Shown piece after piece: positions 26,076 through 36,495 of a stretch of 64,000 nucleotides of DNA. The stretch is taken from positions 7,952,033 through 8,016,032 of the forward strand of contig CM076260.1 of NCBI GenBank assembly GCA_038380795.1. The letters are read 5' to 3'. Below the pieces are notes generated by a model. It saw only the letters and a program-made list of their open reading frames with translations. It was not told the DNA's origin and made no database searches. The number at the start of each line of letters is the position of its first letter. Position 1 is the stretch's first letter. The stretch comes from Pyrocephalus nanus. Its lineage: Eukaryota > Chordata > Aves > Passeriformes > Tyrannidae. Both the position numbers and the translations under genes were made by a program.

Positions 26076-27420
26076 TATATGAACACGCTGGGACTCTCCT
26101 TTCATGGATGTAAAAATAGAGGAAAATCAGCCCCTTGAACAGTGATATTTGGGTGCCCGAATCACTCTGCAGTAACTGGATATTCAGCCTAAGATTACCC
26201 GAGGCATTTCATGCTGATGTGACTAGGCAATGTGGCAACTTATCACAAGCCAGATTTGCTAGACATTCCCCACCACAGAAAGTGAATTAAACTGTCACTC
26301 ATCACTGTATGAACTGCACCAGTGTAGCTATTTTTTCATGAGTTGGACAACACTTCTTTGAATTAAAAACAAAACATTTTGTCACAAGTTAAAGTCTTCA
26401 TCCTCCTTTCCGTACATTTTCTTTTCGTTTTCACTTCTCTTACTTGTTTTGTGCTCAACTATTTTTTCCCTGATTTAGTATGTTTAACCCTCTCTGCTCC
26501 ACTTACTTGCCTCCTCAATGCCTTCCTTTGTTCCCCTCCTTGGCAGATAGTAACAGGGGAGATTTGCACATGAGCTCCAGCCAGCCTGGCTGAACTAGTA
26601 ATTATGATCTCAGCACTGAACTACTGATGCCCTCTTGGTCCTTCCCCTAAGGCACCAGTCAGCTAAGCTTGCAGGAGAACAGGAGTATGACTCCTTTCCC
26701 CAAGGAACATCTGATCAGCATGTCAAGCTAAGGCTGAGACTGTATTCCTGAGTGTCTGTTCTCCAGCATATCTCCCAATATACATGGTCTATTAAAATAT
26801 AAGAAAAGCAGATATATTACTCACCATGAGAGCCCCTAAAAAAGAACAAAAATGTGGAGAATGTTTGATTTAACTACAATTACAGTTGTTGGCATCTGCA
26901 ATTTGCAGCATCACACACACATGCAGGACCAAACATAAAGAAGGAATATAAAATAAAAGCCTTGTTCATAATACAGACTCAATTTCCAGCAACAATTTCA
27001 TGTATGTATTATTGTAATATATACTACTAATGGCTGTGTACTGGCAACACAGAATAAAAGGATTAAATACACTCTCCCATGCACACTTGAACACACCCAA
27101 GCATACACACAATTTCCTGTTCTATTGTGAATACACTAATGACAGGAATTGGAAAAGGTTTTTAAATTATCAAAGCTACATCAAAAGCTTTAAGCTAGTT
27201 GCTCATGGAAATAAACCCACTTCCAAGAGCGTTTCACTGTTTCCAAAGTGTAGTTCATACACATTTATGGGAAGAGGCTGCCAGGAACACTACGATGAAG
27301 ATGCACTGGGGATACTGAGGTGTTCAATAAGGAATCCTGTGAAGAAAGAGCAAACCCTGGAAGTAAGGAATGCACGACACTGTATGAGAAAGATAAGATA
27401 GACTGAAAATACGCAAAATA
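26076..27420. other. Unique DNA with a microexon-like site
   Basis: AT-rich unique sequence. The only item of note is the 11-nt exon-like site at 26825-26835. Confidence 0.5.
26825..26835 (-). CDS. Candidate 11-nt microexon (speculative)
   Basis: On the minus strand a long pyrimidine-rich acceptor (CACATTTTTGTTCTTTTTTAG) is followed after only 11 nt by ATG|GTGAGTAATA, a near-perfect donor. The 11 nt are GGGCTCTCATG, which would add Gly-Leu-Ser and two bases of a fourth codon if entered in phase 0. That is the phase left by the 28.8 kb candidate. Microexons of this size are real in vertebrates, mainly in neural transcripts, but two strong splice sites this close can also be a fortuitous pair. 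Confidence 0.25.
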
Positions 27421-27935
27421 AAACAATACAGGGCTTGGTGGTCTCAGCAGACAGCAGGGACAATTTGAGCCGGCAACAGGCCCTTGAAACAAAGGCCAAG
27501 TGAGTCCATCCTGGGCTGTGTTAGCAAGAGCACAACTAGCAGGTCCAGAGAAACAATAATTCCCCTTCATGAAGGACTTGTGAACCCTCCAGAACAAGGT
27601 GGCTTTGACAGACTCCCACAGATCTCACTGTTTCCCAAAAGGAAGGTGCAAAAGAAGAGAGAGCGAGCCTACTCTTGAAAGGGTGGGGGTATGGCAAGAG
27701 GAAAGAAGCTGTAACAATGAAAATTCAGATTATAAATGAAGAAAATGCCCCTCATGAGGTGGTGAAACATGGCAACAGGGGTCTTAATATATATAAGTTT
27801 TGGAGTCTGCACCCTCAGAGATATTCAAAACCCAACTGAATGTGACCCTGGGCACCCTGCTTTAAGGGACCTGAGCAGGACGTTGAACTAGACAACTGCA
27901 CAGGTCTTTTCCAACCTGAATTATCCCAAAAATTT
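27421..27935 (+). mobile_element. CR1 LINE, degenerate ORF2 C-terminus and 3' region
   Basis: A plus-strand CR1 remnant in order. ATCCTGGGCTGTGTTAGCAA (27509-27528) and AGCAGGTCCAGAGA correspond to the ORF2 ILGCI...SRSRE region. A GGTGGTGAAACATGG block and GGAGTCTGCACCCTCAGAGA follow near 27760-27820, and the tail has GACGTTGAACTAGACAACTG. The middle (about 27600-27740) is scrambled or deleted. It is inactive. Confidence 0.8.
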
Positions 27936-30269
27936 AAGTATCTGGATGGGAAAAGCCAGAAAGCTGGTCAAAGGAGGCCAGGAGGAGAAGAAACAGCATG
28001 AAGGAACAGGATTAGCTCCATGACAAAAAAACAGAGAGGAATTTAAAAAAAAGGCTAGAAAAGGGGCTAAGCAAGAAAAATAGCAGGTTGAAAAAGAAAG
28101 TGAAAGCAGAGGATCAAGACTGGGAAAGGGGTAAAAAAAAAGAAAAATCAAAATTCTGTTCACTAAACAGCACTTTTCTCCCGTAGGTGGGAGCTAAAAA
28201 ATTCCACAAGAGTCATTCAACAATGAAGTCAACTATTTAAGTTTCTACTCTAATGTGCAGAGTAGAATTGGATAAAGGAGGGAATCAGTTCTTCCTTGCC
28301 CCTCACCATGCCCCCAAGAAACAGAGTAACCTTTAATCTCCTTTTTCCAAATATTTAAACTCGATCTTGCAAACTTCACAGATATTTTAACTATGTACAT
28401 TATGAAGAATGTTTCATTTGTAATATAAAAATACTTGCACATTTAACAGCTAAAATCTCAAAGTTCACTACACCTAAACAAGCCTCTCAAAGCTTGTTAA
28501 AATTTTATAAAGATATAGCCCTGCAAATCTAGGCCTATATACACAAAAGACTTTGCTCCCTCCTGGAGCTACATCACCAAATTCAAATATTCCTGATCAG
28601 GTTTACAGCGTTAACATTTATCATATAACAATATCTTTTTATTGTAACACTGATGCTCAGTTGCTCGTGCTACAATAGGGACTTGCTGCTGTCACTGAAA
28701 GGGAAAGCACAGCCCAAACTGTGTTTGTGTAAGAAAACAAGACACCACGAAAGAAAAACATGAAAAGAAGGGATATCTGTGCACTTACCCTGCGATATCC
28801 AGAATCTGTATCAGAATCAGCCTCAGGTGTAACAGTCAGTAAACAGGACAGCAAACCCTTGCATTTAGCAGAAGATTTCTGGGAAGCCAGATTACCTAGA
28901 AAGAGTTGAAAAGAGTTATTTTAATACACAATGATGGAGTCATCTACGCTTAATGAGAATAGGCTTCAAGTTGAGTCACAGCACCAGAAAAAAACACCTG
29001 TACAATGGGAGACCACCGTGATCGTCACGAAAAAATTAAACTCCAGAAGGTGACAGAAATTTGTTACGAAGCACGGAGAGTTAGAGGCTGGTAGACACTA
29101 AGGGTTTAGCAAAGAACATCTAATACCCAAGATAACATGGTGTTAACCCTCTAATAGAGGATGTGGAGGAGACTAGAAAGAGCACGATATTTCGCTTAAT
29201 TAGTTGCTATCAAAGAGAGGATGAGTTCAAGTACTTGCAAAAACAAGGCAATCTAAGACTATTTAAAAGTTTAATAGCATTCTAGAGTCTTTGGTAACAC
29301 AGGGTTTGCCCATGAAATCAAAATAATCCCCGGAGATAAATTTAAAGGAATATATCTCATTTTAATGCCCAGAGTAAAATGACTATTCATTAAAGCAAAG
29401 CAGTTTTATCCCTACATTCTCCATCTCAGATGCAATACATATTGAAGTAATCTTTATGACAGGAAGTGGCATGTAATCCTGCAAGAATGAACTGCTGTCG
29501 TTATCTGCAAATCAATACCATTTTTTTTAAGTGGATATAACAGTACCTATTGATTTCACGTTTTTAGCACTGCAGTTTCAGTTTCTACCAAGAAGATTCT
29601 TACAATGACAAGATTGCAGCATATGTGTAATTGAGTTGATTCAAACTAATCTGAAGTTTACAGTGCACTTCTCTCTGGAACGCAATCAGAGTTTCCCTCC
29701 CACTGCCTCAGCTTAAGCTTTTTTTCATTTATATAAACTTTATGTTTTGCATAATTATAATAGTTATGAAGTGGTAGAGTAGCACTTCACTCACTAATCC
29801 TACCTGCAAGCTGTAGAAAGTTTACCACGCCAAACATCCCTTGGAAGGTATCACCCTATCCTGCTAGCATGTTATTTCAGAATATTGGAGTGACTTTTGC
29901 TATGTTTAAATGGCCTGATCAAATAAATAGCCTTGTGAAAACCTAAAACTGGCTCAGTGCTGAACAGCTACAGCCCAAAGAGGTGTGGTGGGGGTGATGA
30001 TGGTAAAGAAGCAGCATGCTGTAAACTGCTTATCCAAGGTCACTTTGTGGATCCATCAGGCAACGAGCTCCATTAAGAGTTTAATGAAACTGCTAAATTT
30101 CTACTGTATTTCTGCAAATGAAGCATGTAACAACTTTGGCTTGACCAGCTGACCAAACAGCTCATGCTGCAATGAATACCCTGTAATTGGCTGAAAGGCA
30201 CAACACACCATCACACCAAGGAAGAAAGAAAATAAAGATCAGAAGATCAGACCACTAAAAAAATAGTTT
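27936..30269. other. Unique DNA with one exon-like segment
   Basis: Purine-rich at 27940-28150, then ordinary AT-rich sequence. The exon-like segment at 28789-28895 is described separately. Nothing else was recognised. Confidence 0.5.
28789..28895 (-). CDS. Candidate 107-nt coding exon, product not recognised
   Basis: On the minus strand the segment is preceded by CTTTTCAACTCTTTCTAG, a good acceptor, and followed by AGG|GTAAGTGC, a strong donor. One frame is open throughout: two leftover bases (GT), then 35 codons including GLLSCLLTVTPEADSDTDSG, ending in phase 0. The other two frames contain stops. An acidic-serine run (EADSDTDSG) near the end suggests a phosphorylatable linker. No family is recognised. 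If the preceding exon is the candidate at 40655-40709, the junction codon is GGT (Gly) and the phases agree. It could be a noncoding RNA exon or chance. Confidence 0.4.
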
Positions 30270-30533
30270 AAAGGGATGGGATTAGGGCCAGAGGAATGAC
30301 ATCCCAAATCAGGTTGGAAAAGCAAAAGCCCTGACAGAATTAAATCTGTCCAGGAATGTCAAGGGCAACCACAAATGCTCCCATAGGTACATTTGTGAGA
30401 ATGAGGAAGACTAGGGAAAGTCTTGGCCCTCTCCATAAGGAAATAGGAGACCTAGTTACCCAGGATATGGAGAATGTTGAGGTACTCAATGACTTTTTTA
30501 CCTCAGTCTTCAGCAACAGGTGCTCCTCCTAAG
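30270..30533 (+). mobile_element. CR1 LINE internal ORF2 fragment
   Basis: This plus-strand fragment comes from the linker between the CR1 endonuclease and reverse transcriptase. At 30476-30520 a frame reads VEVLNDFFTSVFSNR, the conserved block just before the CR1 reverse transcriptase. Upstream, AAATCAGGTTGGAAAAGCAA and AATCTGTCCAGGAATGTCAA match the CR1 text leading into the ...KGNNK...Y region, but with frameshifts and stops. The fragment ends abruptly at about 30533 without the reverse transcriptase or the 3' tail. Confidence 0.8.
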
Positions 30534-33500
30534 CTTGTATTCTTTATAGTTCTAGAGTAATTTTCAAATGAGGATTTTCAAATAGCTGGTCTATTTATTT
30601 ATCTATTTAACACTTCTTGAATACATTGTTGAGACATTTTAACTGAGTATTTCTGACTTTCATGAGACAACTAAAGAATATAGCATGGACTAAAAATGCT
30701 CAAACAAAAATAGAATCTGTTTTTCTCTTTTGTTTCTTGTTTCTTTGAAAAGAGAACTGTTTTCATGAAGCATTTCATGGAAAGGAAAGAAAAAACTCAA
30801 GGGAGTAATTTCTGTTTTGCATAGTGACTCATCATATCATAGTTACCCCACCATCTCCCAAGGCAACATGAGGCCAGAGCTGCTCTGGAAGATCTCCTTA
30901 GGGAAATATCCACTTTTCAAAGCCATCTCAGGACTCTTGTTCCAGGACTTCACAGAACAGAAAAAAAGCCTTTGACAGTAATAAAAAATAAAATGGGTTT
31001 CAGTGGGGAAGAAGCCTGAGAAGCCAATGACAGTTTTACACGAAGGAAACCTTTTTCTTTTCCACCTCAATAAGGAAAGACATGAAGAATATTTACAAAG
31101 TGCATTGCAGGCTCTAGACGGCAGTGCGATATGCAAAGGCAAAAAAGAACTCACAGCTGGATATGGGACATCTGTAGAAAGAAGGATCAGAAGGAAAAAA
31201 GCAGCAGAAAAAGCAACAATCTGTCACCATGAAAATGACACACAAAACGGGCCAAAGTTCAAAATCTGCTTGCTCCTGGACACGCAGTTCCAAAGAGGTG
31301 TAAAAATTATTACATGAGGAAATACAAAGACAGAATTAATGGTCTTTAACATGCTGCAATTTGCATTATTTACTAGCATTTGGGTGAGATTTGGTTCTCT
31401 TCCTTTAGAAATTCTCAGCTATTCATAGGAAAGGATTTTAACTGTACCAAAACATTACAGCAATTGCCATTGAGGGGGAGCAAGGACAGCAACAACTGCC
31501 AGGCAGTTCTGAACCACTGGGATAGAATACCAAAACTGGAAAAGGCAGAAAGGAGCTTTCAACAGCAAACCCAAAGCCCTGGTTCCCTGTATCAAGTTGA
31601 AGGTACTTTGCCAACAGCAGCATTACCTCTCCCTTGTGAGCCTAACTACCACAATATAGACAGGTCAAATATCATGTCCTGGGCCTAAATTAAGTGACTT
31701 GAAGCAACCTGATGGAAACCAGACATCTACTTTAGATACCATATCATTGTAGTAGCAAGCTTCAGGAAGGAGAGGGCTCATTCTTCAGGGTAAAACTAGC
31801 TGCAGGTCTTGTAATTGCATGATGTAAGAAGTTGGTGCCAGCTCAGCTACCTCATAAACATGTGAATCTTTATGAAGGGATGGAATAATGAGAAGTGTCT
31901 TTGGCTCAAAAGACCTGGTCAGTGAGAAGAAGGACTAGATCTTTTTGAGAAAATAGCTCTATCAATTGGACTCCCCTGAACTCCAACAGCTCTGGGTTGG
32001 GCAAAGAAGAGTTCACCTGCACCAGCAAAAAATGAGATATAGTGACAGCATAAGCAGCTAACAGAAAGCTCAGCTTTAAGTAGTAAATTAGAAAAGAGGC
32101 TTCCAAAAGGCAAGAGAGGATGAGGGAGACAAGTAAGGTTAAGGAGCAGGCGGCAACTCAGTACTTCAATGAGGGACTATTGCAGAGCTCCCCTAAAGTA
32201 GAGATCACCCAACAACCTATAGCATCAGTGAGGATGCAATGCCTTTCCATGTCTCACTGGTAGTTGAAAAAAAGTATTTGGAAAAGAAGAAGGATAAAGC
32301 CAAGAAAGTGTAGACAGTTACTGTAGGCTAATTAATAAAAAAATGTAACACAAAAATATTCTATGAAACCCTGCCTGTGCAGACAAGCTATAAATCAACT
32401 CTGAAGCACAAAGTGCTTTAAAAATACCCTTTACAAGCTGTGCTACCCTGCAAACAACCTCTCTCATGTCCGGTACCACAGCTTGGGGCAGGGGCTGAAG
32501 AACAGGAACAAAATATTGCACAGAGGCACGGCAGGAGCACACTCTCTTTGTAAATAAACAAGGCAAAGAAAAGCAAACCAGAGGGGGAAAAAATACCCCA
32601 GTATAAGGTATACACACTTATTAGGCAGGCTAAGTAGAAGTTTCATATGTAGCAGAAGGTGGCTCATAAGCATGGCTTATAAGTCACAGCAAACCCAAGC
32701 ACAAGCCAAGCTCAGCACGCCTGGGAAGTCATCAGGGCATGGCAGGTAAGTAGACACCAACACACCCAAGGCTGTGAGTGCTGGGCAGGTTAGGGACAGC
32801 TGTGTGCTGTCCCAGTTATCTTCAGCTTGTTTAGACTGGGGCTTTTCCAGCTGTACAAAGAAAAGCTCTAGAACTCCCGGTGTGACCTGTTGTCCTAACA
32901 TTGCCAGAAACTGAGCAAGTGGTCCGAGAAGGGAGTAATTACAGATCCCCCGAGAAGCTATGCAGGCTCTGAAGTTGGGCAAAGCTGCAGCCAAGAGCTG
33001 CAGGCTGGGATAGAAAAAAGGCAGGGCTGGCACTGAAGGATGAATCCATTTTCACAGTCCCACCTGACTTTATGGGAAGGAGTGACTGCTCTACACCATG
33101 ATGTCTGCAGAACACTATTGTTATGTTTACCCTAATGTATTATTTATTACAGAATTTACAGATCTCTCTTTTCCCCAGCTGACAACCAGCCAACTACTAA
33201 TTTGAAAGCTAAAACGGTGCAAAGTCTGCAGATCCCAGAGCATTTGCAAACTAGAAGGATCCTGAAATGCTTCGGGAAAGCCTGGCAGTCCTGCGGGTCC
33301 TCACTAAGGTCCAAAGAATTTAAGCCACAGCAACCAAAACTAAGGAACTACTTGAGGAAAATGACCAGAGAAGGATATCAGCACATACATAAAGTTCAAG
33401 ATATTAATACAGAACTTTTTAACAGCAACAAATGAGAGCATCACTGTACTGTCTATCAGTTCTGGGTTTGAAATGATAACTGCTGGATACATAAGAATAC

Positions 33501-34769
33501 TTGTAAGTTTTAATTAGTGTTTCTCACAATCACACTCATCTCTCTGAGAGAAGGTTGGGAACTATGAACATTTCTTCATCAAAGATTTAGACAGAGAGTA
33601 ACCCTGAAGTTACTCTGTGTAACACTTTACATCCCCCAGACTCAGATGCTGACCTGTGCTTCAAGGGCTTAAGCTGTAGAAAGGCAACAGGAGAATAATA
33701 TTACCTTGACAAATTAACTCCTCTTATGACATCACAAAACTTTGGAGAAAACATTTGTGCTTAAGAACTGGCTGTTCAGTTTGTATTCCTGCCTGGATAA
33801 TCACTTCTTTAAAAGGAAGTATACATCAATAATATTCATGGGGAGCTTTATAAGAGCTTGGCAAACAGTTCTGACAAAACAAAAACCTCAAACAGAAGGA
33901 TTACTCATAAAATGCTACATCAACAACTCTTTTGACAGACATCTGGATTATGGCGCTCTTTAAAAGGAAAAAACAAAGATGTCACTTCGAAGTTTTAATG
34001 GAAACAGTGAAATATGCCATTAAAAATACCAAATCATAAACAAAGCTATTTTTGCAAGCTCAAATGCAATGAGCAATTATGACAAAGTTTGCCAAGATAA
34101 TTTACAGACACTCATTTTTATTTAAAAAATGCTTTCAAAACACTAAAAGTTGTACAGAAATTACAGGTTAGTAATGAGTTTATAGACCTAGAAGATCAGA
34201 TACACAGCATTATTAGTCTGTCAAGTCTCATCTTTGAATGGCCTTTAGTTGATGCTGTAAATGAAGTTAAAGCATACACACCTACCCAACTGAACAAATC
34301 TTCAGAAAGAAATGCAGATAGACAATTTAGGAGCCCATCCTCAGAGCATGTAATTCACTATCCCCCCAAACCGTGTTAACCCATTGCACTATCCAGATGG
34401 CATTAATTTCTGTGGTATTCTGTAGTAAGACTCAAAACCAGATCACTATGATGATGCAAATTGGAATGTTTAGCTCTTTCCAAGTTTATTTACTTTTTAA
34501 TTCCCATTGAAAGCTCAAGGAAAGCTGCCGAGATGTCTGGGGTTCAAAACAGATGTGTAAAATATTCACATGCAAAAAGAAATCACTAAAAAGACTGTTT
34601 ATTCAAAAACTGCAGAATTGTAACGGATCATAAATGTTCAGTTAAAAACTCTTCACCTGAATAGTGAGGTTTCTCTTAAGATAAAGACACACAATCTAAT
34701 AAAAGGGGTAGATTTCCTTAGAGTCAATTCACTGAAGTCCACTAGATTTGCTGGAGATTGCAGGAAGGT
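30534..34769. other. Unique DNA, one possible terminal exon on the plus strand
   Basis: No transposon seen. Several open frames of 60-118 codons overlap on both strands without domains and look like chance. The acceptor plus open frame at 33179-33435 is listed separately. Confidence 0.5.
33179..33435 (+). CDS. Candidate terminal coding exon, product not recognised (speculative)
   Basis: A textbook acceptor (ACAGATCTCTCTTTTCCCCAG) ends at 33178. Directly after it, entering with two leftover bases, a frame stays open for 84 codons to TGA at 33433-33435. It is basic and Gln-rich (contains LRNYLRKMTREGYQHIHKVQ) with no recognised domain. I see no clear AATAAA soon after the stop and no matching upstream plus-strand exon. 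Given how many acceptor-like sites exist in 64 kb, one followed by such a frame is expected about once by chance. Confidence 0.22.
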
Positions 34770-36495
34770 CACAGAATCATAGAATGATTTGAGTAGAAGG
34801 GACCTTAAAGTTTATTTCATTCCAACCCTCCTGCCATGGGCAGGGACACTTTCCAGTAGACCAGGTTGCTCAGAGCTCCATCCAGCCTGGCCTTGAAACA
34901 CTTCCAGGGATGGAGCATCCACAGCTTCTCTGGGCAACCTGTGACAGTGCTCACCACTCAGTAACAAATTTCTTCTTAATACCTAATCCAAATCTACTCT
35001 TTCAGTTTAAAGCCATTCCCCCACGTCCTATTACTGCATGCCCTTACAAAATGTTCTTCTCCATCTTTCTTATTGCAGTCTTTCATTACCTAAAGGGGGC
35101 CTATAAGGTCTCCCTGTAACCTTCTTTTTTCCAGACTGAACAACCCCAACTCTCTCATTCTGTCATAGGAGAGGTGCTCCAGCCCTCTCATCATCTTTAC
35201 AGTCCTAAGAAGAAGATCCTTCATGGCTTTTTGGGCTGCAAGTGCACATTGTCAGCTCATGTCCAGCCTCTTATCCACAAGTACCCCCAAATCCTTCTCC
35301 TCAGGGCTGCTCTCAATCTGTTCTCCACCCAGGTTGTATTCATGCTTGGGATTTCTCCAACCCAGGTGCATGACCTTGTACTTGGCCTTATTGTACTTCA
35401 TGAGCTTCCCACAGTCTCACCTCTCAAGCCCATCAGGGTCCCCCTGTATGTCATCACTTCCCTCCTGTGTGTCATCTGCACCACAAGCTCAGTGTCACTG
35501 GCAAAATTCCTGAGGGTGCACTCAATCCCAATCTCCGTGTTGTCAGCAAAGATGTTAAAAAGTGTTGGTCCCAAAACCACCACTGAGGAATGCCACTCAT
35601 CACTGCTCTCCACTCAGACATTGACCCATCAACAACAACTCTTTCAGTGTGACCATCCAGTCAATTTTTTTACCCACTGAGTGTTCTAGCCATCAAATCC
35701 ATGTCTCCTCAGTTTTAAAGACAAAAATATCATGTTGGACAGCATCAAATGCTTTACACAAGTCCAAGTAGATTACATCAGTTGCACTTCCCTTATCCAC
35801 CAATGCTCCCTGTCATCGAAGGCCACCAGATCCTCAACAAATTCTTGGAACCTCCTAGATTGCTTACACCATGCTGCATTGTCCCTCCAACAGGTATCAG
35901 GGTAACTGAAGTCCCCCATGAGGATCAGGGCTTGTGAACATGAGGGTGCTCTTATCTATCTATAGAGGGCCTCATCCACTCAGTCGTCCTGATGGGGCAG
36001 CCTGCAGCAGGCCCCCACTATAAAAATCACCTGTCCCTACCCTCCCTTTAATCCTGTCCCATAAACTCTCAGTCAGCTTCTCATCAATCCCCAGGCACAG
36101 TTCCATGCACTCCAGATGACCTCTGACACCCCCTCACCTCCATTTCCTGTCCTTCCTAAAGAGCCTGCATCTTTCCATACCAACACTCCAGCCACAGGAA
36201 CCATCCCACCATGTCTACATGATGGCAGTAAGATCACAGCCCTGCAGGCATGTGTGTGCCTCTAACTCCTCTTGTTTATCCCCCATGCCATGTGCATTAG
36301 CTGGGCCCCCACGAAGTTGACTTAGGAATTCCTTTGTACTGCTCTTTAGGTGCTCTCCCGCTGACCTGCAATCCCCTCTCTGGGCTCTGGGCATCTCTTG
36401 CTGGCACTGCCATCCAACTGATGGGACTGGGATGGATTGATGTTCCCCTCCACTAGAAACTTTAGTTTAAAGCCCCCTAAACTTTTAGTTTAAAG
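34770..36495 (-). mobile_element. CR1 LINE, 1.7 kb, endonuclease joined to reverse transcriptase by deletion
   Basis: This is the largest repeat in the window and lies on the minus strand with its 3' end at 34770 (AGAATCATAGAATGATTT on the plus strand). Read from the 5' side, minus-strand translation shows an endonuclease region with TWWDGS (about 36200-36216) and ILMGDFSYPDTCW (about 35890-35930). It then runs almost directly into a reverse transcriptase region with YLDLCKAFD (about 35743-35777), followed by FASDTEL (about 35485-35507) where active relatives have the catalytic F-A-D-D, and finally the ORF2 C-terminus and tail. Between the two regions the end of the endonuclease and the RT fingers are missing, so an internal deletion lies near 35800-35830. 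Stops and frameshifts are frequent. The unit is dead. The TTTAGTTTAAAG text near 36460-36490 suggests it reaches the CR1 region upstream of ORF2. Confidence 0.93.

Noticed and set aside
35174..35680. 168-codon plus-strand open frame
   Set aside because: It lies antisense to the large CR1 copy, whose own strand carries the ORF2 remnants. The plus-strand frame is a by-product of CR1 composition.
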